NCBI RefSeq assembly: GCF_000328705.1
Contig: NC_019673.1
Span: forward strand, 496,001 to 560,000
Origin: Saccharothrix espanaensis DSM 44229
Lineage (GTDB): Bacteria; Actinomycetota; Actinomycetes; Mycobacteriales; Pseudonocardiaceae
Direction of reading: 5' to 3'
DNA: 64,000 nucleotides
Part shown: piece by piece, positions 35,295 to 43,618 of the stretch
Layout of the letters: every line of letters starts with the position of its first letter
How positions within the stretch are numbered: the first letter of the stretch is position 1
The notes under the pieces: model-generated
The model's database searches: none
What the model was told of the DNA's origin: nothing
Seen by the model: only the letters and a program-made list of their open reading frames with translations
Made by a program: the position numbers and the translations under genes

Positions 35295-36101
35295 GTGGAC
35301 CGACCGCTCTTCGTGGTAGGCGACGTGCACGGGCACCTCGCCGAGCTCACCCGCGCCCTGCACGCCCAAGACCTCGTGGACGAGGCGGGCGACTGGGTGG
35401 GCGGGGACGCCGAGCTGTGGTTCCTCGGCGACTTCGTGGACCGGGGCCCCGACGGCATCGGCGTCATCGAGTTCGTGATGAGGTTGTGCGAGCAGAGCGG
35501 CGGCCAGGTAAACGCCCTGATCGGCAACCACGAGATCCTGCTGCTGGGGATGCACCGGTTCGGCGACGAGCACGTGCCCAACGCGCCGACTCCGCGCAGC
35601 TTCGCGCGCAGCTGGCTGCTCAACGGCGGCCTGCGCAGCGACCAGGACCGGCTGACCGACCGGCACATCGAGTGGCTCACCTCCCGCCCGGTGCTGCACC
35701 GGGTCGACGGCCACCTGCTCATGCACTCCGACACCCTCGCCTACCTGGAGTGGGGCGACTCGATCGACGAGGTCAACGCGGCGGTGCACGAGGTGCTCGA
35801 CGGGCACGACCTCGACGCGTGGTGGGAGTGCTGGCGCAAGATGACCACCCGGTACGCGTTCCGCGGACCGGACGGCGGGACGGTGGCCGCGGACCTGCTG
35901 GAGGTGCTCGGCGGGGCCGAGGTGGTGCACGGGCACAGCGTCATCGCCGACCAGCTGGGCGTGCCGCCGCAGGAGATCGACGGGCCGCTGCGGTACGCGG
36001 ACGACAAGGTGCTCGCCATCGACGCCGGGTTGTACAGCGGGGGGCCGTGCCTGGTGGTCCAGCTCGACCTGCAGGACGAAGTGGACGAGCTGGACGGTTA
36101 G
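35295..36101 (+). CDS. Calcineurin-like metallophosphoesterase (PPP type)
   Basis: A 268-residue phosphoesterase. GTG 35295 places VDRPLFVVGDVHGH at the N-terminus; the earlier frame start has no support. The dimetal motifs are GDVHGH, GDFVDRGPD, IGNHE, LLMHSD and VHGHSV, in the order expected of Ser/Thr-phosphatase or Ap4A-hydrolase-like enzymes. Substrate unknown. It faces the yccF gene convergently with about 30 bp between. Confidence 0.88.
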   Translation: MDRPLFVVGDVHGHLAELTRALHAQDLVDEAGDWVGGDAELWFLGDFVDRGPDGIGVIEFVMRLCEQSGGQVNALIGNHEILLLGMHRFGDEHVPNAPTPRSFARSWLLNGGLRSDQDRLTDRHIEWLTSRPVLHRVDGHLLMHSDTLAYLEWGDSIDEVNAAVHEVLDGHDLDAWWECWRKMTTRYAFRGPDGGTVAADLLEVLGGAEVVHGHSVIADQLGVPPQEIDGPLRYADDKVLAIDAGLYSGGPCLVVQLDLQDEVDELDG

Positions 36102-36132
36102 TGCTCGGCTGGGTGGGGTGGGGTTGGGTGTC

Positions 36133-36504
36133 TCAGGCGGGCACGATCTCCTTGCCCAGCGGCATGAGGGACACCGGGACCATCTTGAAGTTGGCGATCC
36201 CGAGCGGGATGCCGATGATCGTGATGCACAGCAGGACGCCGCTGACCACGTGCCCGATCGCCAGCCAGATCCCGGCCACGACGATCCAGATGATGTTGCC
36301 GATCAGCGACGGCGCGCCGGACCCGGGCCGGTCCACGACGGTCCGGCCGAACGGCCACAGCGCGTAGTTCGCGATGCGGAACGAGGCCAGGCCCCAGGGG
36401 ATGGTGATGATCAGGATGCAGCACACGATCCCGGTCAGCACGTACCCGATCGCGAGCCAGAACCCGCTCAGCACCAGCCAGATGAGGTTCAAGATGATCC
36501 GCAC
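36133..36504 (-). CDS. YccF-family inner-membrane protein
   Basis: A 123-residue protein made of two tandem YccF domains, each with hydrophobic helices. The second repeats the first (NLIWLVLSGFWLAIGYVLTG and NIIWIVVAGIWLAIGHVVSG). The GTG at 36504 matches the usual start of homologues (RIILNLIWLV) better than the open frame further upstream. Function unknown. It corresponds in position to a YccF gene beside cspB in M. tuberculosis. Confidence 0.88.
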   Translation of the reverse strand: MRIILNLIWLVLSGFWLAIGYVLTGIVCCILIITIPWGLASFRIANYALWPFGRTVVDRPGSGAPSLIGNIIWIVVAGIWLAIGHVVSGVLLCITIIGIPLGIANFKMVPVSLMPLGKEIVPA

Positions 36505-36583
36505 CCCACCATCTTGCCGGACGTGGGGCTCTCCGTGCCGAAACGGCGCCAAGAGGGTGCGGAGTGGGGCCCGTGAGGGGCGG

Positions 36584-37777
36584 TCAAGTCGATAGGTGGA
36601 TCAAGGTGCCGTTGAGCGCGATGACGGCGGCGGCGACGATCACGGCGGCGGCGGTGACTGATCGGTGGTTGGCGTGTTCGCCCATGACGGAGCGGCGGGA
36701 CGTCAGCCACACGAGGGGGACCAGCGCGAACGGGATCCCGAAGGACAGGACGACCTGCGAGAGCACGAGCGCCCAGGTCGGGTCGACGTCGAGCGCCAGG
36801 ACGATCAGAGCCGGGATGAGCGTCACCACGCGGCGGGCCAGGATGGGGACGCGGATCTTGAGCAGGCCGTCGAGGACCACCGCGCCGGAGTAGCAGCCGA
36901 CGGCGGTCGACGCGAAACCGGACGCGAGCAGGCCGATGGCGAACAGCAGCGCGACGCCGCTGCCGAGTTGGGTGCCGATGGCCTGGTGGACGCCTTCGAG
37001 GCTGTCGACGTTGTCGGACCCGCGCAGCGCGGACGCCGCGAGCAGCAGCATGGCGAGGTTCACGGCGCCGGCCAGCACCATGGCGGTCACCACGTCGACC
37101 TTGGTGGCGCGCAGCAGGTGGGGCGCCTTGCCGTGCCGGTCGCGGGCGAGCGCGGAGTGCAGGTAGACGGCGTGCGGCATGACGGTCGCGCCGAGCATCC
37201 CGGCGGCCAGCAGCACGCTGTCCGTGCCGTCGAACCTGGGGATCAGGCCGGTGACGGCCTCGCCGGACGGCGGTGACACGACCAGCCCGGCGGCGAACCC
37301 CACGGCGACCACGACCAGGAGTGTGGTGATGACCCGCTCGAACGGGCGCTGGCCGCGCTTGTCCTGGACGAGCAGCAGGGCGGTGGAGACCACGCCGGTG
37401 ATCAGGCCGCCGAGCAGGAGCGGCAGGTCGAACAGCAGGTGCAGCGCGATCGCTCCGCCCAGGACCTCGGCCAGGTCGGTGGCCATGGCGACGACTTCGG
37501 CCTGGCCCCAGTAGGCGAGCCGGACGGGTCGCGGCATCCGGTCGCGGACGGCTTCGGGCAGCGACTTGCCGGTGACCAGGCCGAGCTTGGCGGAGAGGTA
37601 CTGGACGAGGCCGGCCATGACGTTGGCGGCGACGAGGACCCAGACGAGCAGGTAGCCGTAGCGCGCGCCGGCGGCGGTGTTGGTGGCCACGTTGCCGGGG
37701 TCGACGTAGGCGATGGCGGCGACGAACGCCGGGCCCAGCAGTGCGGCACCCGTTCGGACGCGCTCCAGAACGGTCAC
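36584..37777 (-). CDS. mntH: NRAMP-family divalent metal (Mn2+) transporter
   Basis: A 397-residue, 11-helix transporter. The metal-site motifs are DPGN in AIAYVDPGNVATN on helix 1 and MPHAVYLHS on helix 6, both diagnostic of NRAMP proton-coupled Mn2+/Fe2+ importers. GTG start. No MntR or Fur box was recognised in the 130 bp upstream, which contain a tandem repeat. The TetR regulator upstream lies on the same strand and is not a known metal regulator. Confidence 0.92.
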   Translation of the reverse strand: MTVLERVRTGAALLGPAFVAAIAYVDPGNVATNTAAGARYGYLLVWVLVAANVMAGLVQYLSAKLGLVTGKSLPEAVRDRMPRPVRLAYWGQAEVVAMATDLAEVLGGAIALHLLFDLPLLLGGLITGVVSTALLLVQDKRGQRPFERVITTLLVVVAVGFAAGLVVSPPSGEAVTGLIPRFDGTDSVLLAAGMLGATVMPHAVYLHSALARDRHGKAPHLLRATKVDVVTAMVLAGAVNLAMLLLAASALRGSDNVDSLEGVHQAIGTQLGSGVALLFAIGLLASGFASTAVGCYSGAVVLDGLLKIRVPILARRVVTLIPALIVLALDVDPTWALVLSQVVLSFGIPFALVPLVWLTSRRSVMGEHANHRSVTAAAVIVAAAVIALNGTLIHLST

Positions 37778-37866
37778 GTCCCGCCATGTTGCCAGATGCT
37801 GGCGATAAGCGGTGGGCCGGTTCGAGGACCGGTTCGAGGGGTGGGACGGGAGTGGGCTTCAGGGAG

Positions 37867-37936
37867 GGGGAGTGCGATTCGGAAAGTGCGATTCGGGGAG
37901 TGCGATTCAGGGAGTGCGGTCCAGGGAGTGCGGTTC
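37867..37936 (+). repeat. Five tandem 14-bp units at the 3' end of the tetR gene
   Basis: Five units of the form GGGGAGTGCGATTC run end to end (37867-37880, 37881-37894, 37895-37908, 37909-37922, 37923-37936), with up to four changes. The last two and the tip of the third encode the C-terminus of the TetR-family protein (minus strand), so the array bridges coding and non-coding DNA. Repeat number may change the C-terminus. Confidence 0.9.
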
Positions 37937-38479
37937 AGGGGAGAGGAGCAGGGCTGAGGTGATGGTGACCACGGCGTGAACAGGGTCGCGGCTGGGGGTG
38001 AGCAGGTGGCTGATGACCAGGCGGACGACGTGCTCGGCGATCAGCTCGGCGCGCTCCTGGGACAGCCACGGGTAGTGCAGGTGGAAGTGCTCCAGGTAGA
38101 CGTCGGTCGCGGCGGCCATGATCGGGTGCCCGCGCGTGGTCACCAGCGGGAGCATGTCCTCGGCGTTGGCCCCGCCGAAGACGGACCTGGTGAGCGGGTC
38201 GTGCGCGGTGCGCTCGAAGACGAAGGCGATGGAGTCGCGCACGCCGTCGACCGGGTCGGGGGCGGTGCTGAGCCGGGAGCGGACGCCGTCGAGGAATTCC
38301 TCGGTCTTGTAGAGGGCGACGGCGTGCACGATCCGTTCCTTGTTGCCGAACTCGTTGTAGACGGACTGCCTGCTCACCCCCGCTTTGGTGGCGACGTCGG
38401 CCATTCGGAGGCCCTGGACGCCGCGCGCGGCGAGGAGATCCGCCGCGGCCTCGAGCAACGCGCGGGTGAGTTCCGTCAC
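37907..38479 (-). CDS. TetR-family transcriptional regulator
   Basis: A 190-residue regulator starting at a GTG. The N-terminal HTH is LRMADVATKAGVSRQSVYNEFGNKERIVHAV, typical of TetR. The ligand domain is unassigned. The last ten residues (PEPHSLDRTP) are encoded by the 14-bp tandem repeat, so the C-terminus is probably recently altered. It is divergent from a HAD hydrolase gene with 59 bp between, making that gene a possible target. Confidence 0.9.
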   Translation of the reverse strand: MTELTRALLEAAADLLAARGVQGLRMADVATKAGVSRQSVYNEFGNKERIVHAVALYKTEEFLDGVRSRLSTAPDPVDGVRDSIAFVFERTAHDPLTRSVFGGANAEDMLPLVTTRGHPIMAAATDVYLEHFHLHYPWLSQERAELIAEHVVRLVISHLLTPSRDPVHAVVTITSALLLSPEPHSLDRTP

Positions 38480-38538
38480 GACGCCAGCTTTACACAGAGC
38501 GGCTTTTTGTAAACCCCTGGCGCCCGTAGAGTGCGAAT

Positions 38539-39177
38539 GTGCCGTTGACCGTGGGATTCGACCTGGACATGACGCTCATCGACCCCCGGCCGGGTATGGC
38601 CGCGGTGATGGACGCCGTGGCCGCCGAATGCGGCTACCCGCTGGACGGGGCGCACTTCGCGGCCAACCTGGGCCCGCCGCTGGACATGGTCTACCGCGAC
38701 CGCGGCGTGCCCGAGGAGGAGATCCCGGAGCTGGTGGCGCGGTTCCGCGCCCTGTACCCGGAGATCGTCATCCCGGCGACGGTCGCCCTGCCCGGAGCGG
38801 CGCAATCGCTTGCGGCGGTGCGTGAGCTGGGCGGGAGCACGCTGGTCGTGACGGGGAAGTACCGGGCGAACGCGGCGTTGCACCTGGCGGCGTTCGACTG
38901 GGAGGTGGATCAGCTCTTCGGTGAGCTGTGGTCCACCGGCAAGGCCGAGGCGTTGAAGTCCGCAGGGGCGGCCGTGTACGTGGGCGACCACGTGGGTGAC
39001 ATGCGTGGCGCGCTGGCCGCCGACGCGGTGGCGGTGGGCGTGGTGACCGGTCCGTGCTCGCGCGAGGAGCTGGCGGACGAGGGCGCGGACGTGGTGCTGG
39101 CCTCGCTGGAGGAGTTCCCCGCCTGGCTGCGGGAGAACGCGCCTAGGCTCGCCGACGGGAGTTGCGCACGGCGCTGA
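38539..39177 (+). CDS. HAD-family hydrolase (phosphoglycolate phosphatase-like)
   Basis: A 212-residue HAD phosphatase starting at a GTG. Motif I is GFDLDMTLID, motif II is STLVVTGK, the lysine is in STGKAEAL, and motif IV is VYVGDHVGDMRGA. A small helical cap sits after motif I. Substrate unknown. It overlaps the opposing small membrane gene by 35 bp at its 3' end. Confidence 0.88.
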   Translation: MPLTVGFDLDMTLIDPRPGMAAVMDAVAAECGYPLDGAHFAANLGPPLDMVYRDRGVPEEEIPELVARFRALYPEIVIPATVALPGAAQSLAAVRELGGSTLVVTGKYRANAALHLAAFDWEVDQLFGELWSTGKAEALKSAGAAVYVGDHVGDMRGALAADAVAVGVVTGPCSREELADEGADVVLASLEEFPAWLRENAPRLADGSCARR

Positions 39178-39334
39178 CCACGCCCAGCGCCAGGCCGGCC
39201 GGAGCCAGCAGCCAGCCCGCGGCGAACACCCAGGCGGGCAGGCCCTCCTTGCCGGCGATGAACATCGCGACGATGGCGACGACGCCCAGGGCGAACAGGG
39301 CCACTGCCACCGGCATCAGCTTCTGGGACGTCAT
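39143..39334 (-). CDS. Small two-helix membrane protein
   Basis: A 63-residue protein starting at ATG 39334. It is almost entirely two hydrophobic helices (LMPVAVALFALGVVAIVAMF and WVFAAGWLLAPAGLALGVV) with a basic C-terminus (RNSRRRA). No family is recognised beyond generic actinobacterial small membrane proteins. It overlaps the end of the HAD gene and is divergent from cspB. Confidence 0.72.
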   Translation of the reverse strand: MTSQKLMPVAVALFALGVVAIVAMFIAGKEGLPAWVFAAGWLLAPAGLALGVVSAVRNSRRRA

Positions 39335-39471
39335 GTGGGTGAGCGTAGTCCGGGGTTGTCGCGCAATCGGAGGTGCCCTGGCAGGGCAGTTCTGGATAGT
39401 CTGGTGGGACGCGTCCTGGGCACGCCTGGGGCGCGTTCGTCGTGTAGTTCTCAAAGGGATTGGTGAGCACG

Positions 39472-39858
39472 GTGCCGACCGGCAAGGTCAAGTGGTACGA
39501 CTCGGAGAAGGGCTTCGGCTTCGTCACCCAGGACGGTGGCGAGGACGTGTATGTGCGGAAATCCGCGCTGCCTCCGGGCGTCGAGGGCCTGAAGGCCGGA
39601 CAGCGCATCGAGTTCGGCATGGCGGAGGGGCGGCGCGGGCCGCAGGCCCTGTCCGTGCGGCTGATCGATCCCGCCCCCTCGGTGGCCGAGGCTCGACGTC
39701 GTCCGGCCGAGGAGTTGCACGGGCTGATCGACGACATGATCAAGCTGTTGGAGATCAAGGTCCAGCCCGAGTTGCGGCGTGGGCGGTACCCGGAGCGGAA
39801 GAACACCAAGTTGATCGCCGATGTGGTGCGGGCGGTGGCGCGGGAGTTGGATCCGTAG
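39472..39858 (+). CDS. cspB: Cold-shock-domain protein CspB with C-terminal extension
   Basis: A 128-residue protein. GTG 39472 gives [17 protein letters not shown], matching mycobacterial CspB. TTG 39460 and GTG 39463 are alternatives. The cold-shock domain (about residues 1-66) shows RNP1 KGFGFV and RNP2 DVYVR. The rest is a helical extension ([21 protein letters not shown]) typical of the actinobacterial long form. It probably binds single-stranded nucleic acid. A palindromic element follows. Confidence 0.9.
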   Translation: MPTGKVKWYDSEKGFGFVTQDGGEDVYVRKSALPPGVEGLKAGQRIEFGMAEGRRGPQALSVRLIDPAPSVAEARRRPAEELHGLIDDMIKLLEIKVQPELRRGRYPERKNTKLIADVVRAVARELDP

Positions 39859-39886
39859 CCGGGGTGTTTGGGCTTGTGGGCTTCTG

Positions 39887-40081
39887 AAGAGTCCTCGCCG
39901 GACGGGCGAGCCGCCAAGGATGACTCAAAGAAAGAGCGGGCGTCGTGTCATCCCCGTGTGGCCCGGTCAAAGACAACCACCCTTGAGTGGAGGGCGCAAG
40001 CGAAAAGCGTGCTTGCGCCCTCCACTCAAGCGCGGTTCGCTGCGCGCGGGCCACACGGGGATGACACGACGCGGCAGGAGG
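39887..40081 (+). repeat. 195-bp palindromic element, copy A (cloverleaf-forming)
   Basis: The element lies between the convergent cspB and DUF2771 genes. In order it has a small hairpin (39894-39910), a 30-nt linker, and a perfect 25-bp inverted repeat (39941-39965 with 40047-40071). Inside that lie a mini-hairpin GTCAAAGAC (39966-39974), a perfect 20-bp inner stem (39982-40001 with 40011-40030, loop GAAAAGCGT), and another mini-hairpin GCGGTTCGC (40032-40040). A short tail ends in GGCAGGAGG. The second copy at 55214-55409 is inverted and nearly identical except in the inner stem. No coding potential is credible. Confidence 0.92.
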
Positions 40082-40087
40082 ATTGGG

Positions 40088-40135
40088 CGGCGCGGGGGTT
40101 GTGCGGCGCGGGGGTTGTGCGGTGCGGGGGTTGTG
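40088..40135 (+). repeat. Three tandem 16-bp units
   Basis: Three copies of CGGCGCGGGGGTTGTG (the third with C to T) run from 40088 to 40135, immediately after palindromic element copy A and 20 bp from the end of the DUF2771 gene. Non-coding. Confidence 0.9.
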
Positions 40136-40155
40136 CGTCGTGTTTCGGTTTGGGG

Positions 40156-40629
40156 TTATTTGCGGTCGTCTACTGAGAGGACCCAGGTTCCCCTGGCTAC
40201 GAAGTCGAAGGTGCCTGTGGTGCTGGCTTCGATTCGGGAGCCGTACTGCTGGACTTCTACGCTTTCCAGTTGGTCGCCCGGGTTCGGGAGGACCAGGGTG
40301 TAGGCGTATTGCGGGTCGTTCTTGGTGAAGAGTTTGCTGCGCAGGGGCTCTTGCGGTGTGCCTTGGGCGTCGCGGTAGGTGAACTTCACCGACCAGGCGG
40401 TTTTCGCCAGGTCGCCCGGGACGGAGATCTGGACCGGTTTGCCCGGACGGACCTTGAGCACGCCGGTTGCCTGCGTGTCGACGTCGCAGTTCTCCGACTT
40501 CACGTCGCAGTACTGGGTCGGCTGCACGGTGACGGTCTTCCCGTCGGCGTAGAACGTCACCTCGGGGTCGTGGGGTGCGGCACAGGCCGCGACGACCAGG
40601 AGCAGCAAGATCGGCAGTACTCGGCGCAC
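40156..40629 (-). CDS. DUF2771-like lipoprotein
   Basis: A 157-residue secreted lipoprotein starting at GTG 40629. The signal RRVLPILLLLVVAAC ends in a lipobox with C16 as the lipidated residue. The mature part is a beta-rich domain with two further cysteines in QYCDVKSENC, probably a disulfide, and KFTYRDAQG. It sits 11 bp downstream of the MFS gene on the same strand, the order of the Rv0875c and Rv0876c homologues. Function unknown. Confidence 0.82.
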   Translation of the reverse strand: MRRVLPILLLLVVAACAAPHDPEVTFYADGKTVTVQPTQYCDVKSENCDVDTQATGVLKVRPGKPVQISVPGDLAKTAWSVKFTYRDAQGTPQEPLRSKLFTKNDPQYAYTLVLPNPGDQLESVEVQQYGSRIEASTTGTFDFVARGTWVLSVDDRK

Positions 40630-40640
40630 GGGCCAGGAGC

Positions 40641-42164
40641 CTACGGTGTGACCGGGGTCGGGCGGATCGGGCGGTCGCCGCCCAGGCCCGGGATGAGGGA
40701 ACTGCCCTGGCGGGACAGGATCGTCTGGGCCAGGCCGCAGGCCAGCAGGCCGGACAGCACGGTGAAGCCCACCCAGTACTCGGTGGGCAGCAGGACGCCC
40801 AGCGCGCCGCCGAACACCCAGCCCAGTTGGAGGATGGTCTCCGAGCGGCCGAACGCGGACGCGCGGGACTGTTCGGGCAGGTCGTCCTGGATCACGGCGT
40901 CGAGGCTCACCTTGGCCAGGGAGCTGGCCGTGGCTCCGACCAGGCCCACGGCGGCGGCGGTGATCAGGCCGGGGAGCAGGGCGGCGACGATCGTCGTGAC
41001 CAGGGTGGCGCTCAGGCAGCCGATGACGACCTGGTCGGGCTGGCCGAAGTGGAGTCGCGCGCCCACGGCGTTGCCCAGGAAGCTGCCGACGCCGGCCGCG
41101 CCGGCGATCGCGCCGAGCAGGAGCAGCTGCATGAAGGCGTCGCCCTCGGTCTGGGCGCGGACGACGAACGCGGCGAACAGCATCAGGAAGCCGGTGAGCA
41201 TCCGGATCGTGCCGTTGCCCCAGAGGCTCACCACGACCGTGCGGCCGAGGGGTTGGCGCTTGGGTTTCTGGGGTTGGGCCCGCAGTGACGTCGGGACCTC
41301 GCCGTCGGTCACCTCGACCCACGACGGGATGCGCAGGCACAGCCAGGCGTTGCCGAGGCAGAGGACCGCCGTGAACCAGAGTGCGCCGGGGGAGCCGAAG
41401 ATGTTGGCGAATCCCGCCGCGAACAGGCCGAAAACACCGCCGGCGGCCAGACCGAAGACGGTCATCCGCGCGTTCGTCTTGGACAGGGTGATTTCGCTGG
41501 GCAGCACTCTGGGGGTGATCGCCGCCTTGAGCACGGTGAACGACTTCGACAGGACCATGCTGCCCAGTGCGGCCGGGTAGAGGCCCCAGTTGTCGAAGTT
41601 CATCGCCATGACGATGGCCAGGACGACCCGCAGCACGCAGGAACCCGCCAGGGCGAATCGGCGGCCGTGCTGGATCTTGTCCAGGGCCGGGCCGATGACC
41701 GGGGCCACCAAGGCGAACGGGGCCACGGTGATGAGCAGGTAGAGGGCCACCTTTCCTTTGCTCTCGCCGGTGGCGGCGGAGAAGAAGAGGGTGTTCGCCA
41801 GCGCTACGGCCATGGCGGCGTCGGCCGCGTAGTTCATCATCACGGCGTAGGTGAGGGAGGAAAGGCCGGATTGCTTCGCGCCGTCGGCGTGAGCCGCTTT
41901 GCGGAACGCGGTCACGGCTTGTTTGCTCAGTTGCCGGGTTCGCCACAGGGCTACGCGGGTGACGGTGAGCTTCTTGGGGGCGGGGGGAGGGGTGCTGATG
42001 GGGGTGGTGGGGTGTTCGGGGCCTTGGGGGCCCTGGGGGTGTTGCTGTTCCTGGTTCTGGTGCTGGTGTTGGTCCTGGTGGGGGTACGGCCGGGTGCGCG
42101 GCTTGTACTCGTCGTCTTCCCACGGGTACCGCCGCGACGGGTCTTCCGGCCGTTGACGCGTCAC
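40641..42164 (-). CDS. MFS-type membrane transporter with His/Gln-rich cytoplasmic tail
   Basis: A 507-residue membrane protein starting at a GTG. The first 65 residues are hydrophilic and rich in His, Gln and Pro (HQDQHQHQNQEQQHPQGP), followed by about 12 hydrophobic helices of major-facilitator type. The family matches the conserved actinobacterial protein encoded next to DUF2771 and DUF3027. Substrate unknown. The His-rich tail could bind metal, which is speculative. The frame keeps conserved segments such as ALANTLFFSAATGESKGKVAL. Confidence 0.85.
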   Translation of the reverse strand: MTRQRPEDPSRRYPWEDDEYKPRTRPYPHQDQHQHQNQEQQHPQGPQGPEHPTTPISTPPPAPKKLTVTRVALWRTRQLSKQAVTAFRKAAHADGAKQSGLSSLTYAVMMNYAADAAMAVALANTLFFSAATGESKGKVALYLLITVAPFALVAPVIGPALDKIQHGRRFALAGSCVLRVVLAIVMAMNFDNWGLYPAALGSMVLSKSFTVLKAAITPRVLPSEITLSKTNARMTVFGLAAGGVFGLFAAGFANIFGSPGALWFTAVLCLGNAWLCLRIPSWVEVTDGEVPTSLRAQPQKPKRQPLGRTVVVSLWGNGTIRMLTGFLMLFAAFVVRAQTEGDAFMQLLLLGAIAGAAGVGSFLGNAVGARLHFGQPDQVVIGCLSATLVTTIVAALLPGLITAAAVGLVGATASSLAKVSLDAVIQDDLPEQSRASAFGRSETILQLGWVFGGALGVLLPTEYWVGFTVLSGLLACGLAQTILSRQGSSLIPGLGGDRPIRPTPVTP

Positions 42165-42198
42165 GTGGTCAATCCTGCCTCACGCGCACCGCCCTGTC

Positions 42199-43089
42199 TC
42201 AGACATTGCTCCCGGTGAGCACGGTGGCGATGGTCTCGCCGGGGATGTCGTGCGCGGCGATGGCGGCCAGACCCGCGGCTCCGGCCGGTTCCAGGACGAG
42301 GCCCAGGGTGTGCAGGGCGGTGTCCGCCGCGCGGCGGATGGCGTCGTCGTCCACCAGGACGATGTCGTCCACCAGGGCCTTGAGGCGGGTGACGGCCTCT
42401 GGCACGGGCACCCGGACGGCGATGGTGTCGACCGGTCCGGTGTGGGTTCTGCCTGCCCAGGCGTGTGCCAGGACGGGTGCGCCTTGGGCGCAGACGCCGA
42501 TGATCTTGGTGCTCGGCGAGTGTTCCTTGAGCCACCTGGCCATGCCGGTGATCAGGGCTCCGTCACCCACCGGGAGGACCGCCGCGTCCAGTGCCAGGCC
42601 GGCGGTGAGCAGTTCCACGGCGATGCTGCCCGCACCCTCGGAGATCGCCGGGTCCTTGCCGTCCTCGATGAAGATCGCCCCGGTCCGCTCGGCGTGGCGG
42701 CGGGCGGTGTCCTTGGCCCCGGTGAAATCGCCCTCGATCTGGTGGACGGTCGCGCCCAGGGAGCGCATTCGGGTGATCTTCGCGGGGATGGCCTGGGCGG
42801 AGGCGAACACCTCGACCGGGAAGCCGTGGGTGCGGCCGGCGTAGGCGAGGGCCTGGCCGAAGTTGCCCGCCGACGCGCAGACGACCGGGTGGGCGGCGGT
42901 CAGCGAGGTGGCCAGGAAGTCGGCTCCGCGACCCTTGAAGCTGCGCAGGGGGTTGGTCGTCTCGACCTTGACCAGGATCCGGCGGTCCAGTTCGGCGCAC
43001 AGCTGCTCGTCGACGTACTGCGGGCTGTCGCGGAACACCGGATCGATGATCTTGGCCGCTCGGGCGATGTTCTCCAGGTCGAGGTCCAT
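42199..43089 (-). CDS. PLP-dependent serine/threonine dehydratase-family enzyme
   Basis: A 296-residue fold-type II PLP enzyme. The Schiff-base lysine is K53 in RSFKGRGA, the phosphate-binding loop is ASAGNFGQ, the second is PVGDGALITG, and the C-terminus keeps LTGSNV. It resembles catabolic threonine/serine dehydratases without an ACT domain. It is divergent from an Lrp/AsnC regulator with 70 bp between, which suggests control by an amino acid. A racemase or ammonia-lyase activity cannot be ruled out. Confidence 0.85.
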   Translation of the reverse strand: MDLDLENIARAAKIIDPVFRDSPQYVDEQLCAELDRRILVKVETTNPLRSFKGRGADFLATSLTAAHPVVCASAGNFGQALAYAGRTHGFPVEVFASAQAIPAKITRMRSLGATVHQIEGDFTGAKDTARRHAERTGAIFIEDGKDPAISEGAGSIAVELLTAGLALDAAVLPVGDGALITGMARWLKEHSPSTKIIGVCAQGAPVLAHAWAGRTHTGPVDTIAVRVPVPEAVTRLKALVDDIVLVDDDAIRRAADTALHTLGLVLEPAGAAGLAAIAAHDIPGETIATVLTGSNV

Positions 43090-43145
43090 GGCCTGAACGG
43101 TAGAGCGGGGGCGGGTGGGCGCGATTGAAAGTCATCCCGCTTTGG

Positions 43146-43160
43146 CGCAAGATTTTTGCG
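43146..43160. promoter_or_regulatory. Palindrome at the lrp-like start, possible autoregulatory operator
   Basis: CGCAA-GATTT-TTGCG, a perfect 5-bp inverted repeat with an AT-rich centre, overlaps the first base of the regulator's GTG. Lrp/AsnC sites are commonly AT-centred palindromes of about 15 bp. It lies in the short divergent gap with the dehydratase gene, so it could control both. Confidence 0.5.
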
Positions 43161-43618
43161 TGGACGACGTGGATCGCAGACTGCTCGACCAGCTCCAGCG
43201 CGATGCCGGGTTGACCCTGCACGAGCTGGGGGAACTGGTCGGGCTCTCACCCAGCGCGGTGCAGCGGCGGATCAACCGGTACCGCTCCTCGGGGCTGGTG
43301 AGCCGGCAGGTCGCGGTGCTGGACGGGGCCCGGTTGGGCGGCATGCTGGCGATCGTCCTGGTGGTGCTCGAACGCGAGTCCAACGCGCACCACCGGCGGT
43401 TCGCCGAGCGGATGCGGGCCACGCCCGAGGTGCAGCAGTGCTACGAGCTGGCCGGCCGCTGGGACTACCTGGTCGTGCTGTCCACGGCCGACATGGCGCG
43501 GTGCCGGGAGCTGGGCGACGCGTTGTTCCAGCGCGACGAGAACGTCAAGCGCTACGAGACCATGCCGGTGTTCGACGCGGTCAAGACCGGGCTGGCGATC
43601 ACCCTGTCCGGAGCTTGA
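43160..43618 (+). CDS. Lrp/AsnC-family transcriptional regulator
   Basis: A 152-residue regulator starting at GTG 43160. The N-terminal HTH is VDRRLLDQLQRDAGLTLHELGELVGLSPSAVQRRINRYRSSG. The C-terminal RAM ligand domain includes ATPEVQQCYELAGRWDYLVVL. Members sense amino acids as octamers. Divergence from the PLP enzyme gene suggests it is a local regulator. Its 3' end overlaps the opposing cyclotransferase gene by 20 bp. Confidence 0.92.
   Translation: MDDVDRRLLDQLQRDAGLTLHELGELVGLSPSAVQRRINRYRSSGLVSRQVAVLDGARLGGMLAIVLVVLERESNAHHRRFAERMRATPEVQQCYELAGRWDYLVVLSTADMARCRELGDALFQRDENVKRYETMPVFDAVKTGLAITLSGA

Noticed and set aside
39755..40300. Short ORFs across palindromic element copy A
   Set aside because: They arise from the inverted repeats, appear on both strands with related peptides, and lack ribosome sites; copy B produces the same kind of artefact.
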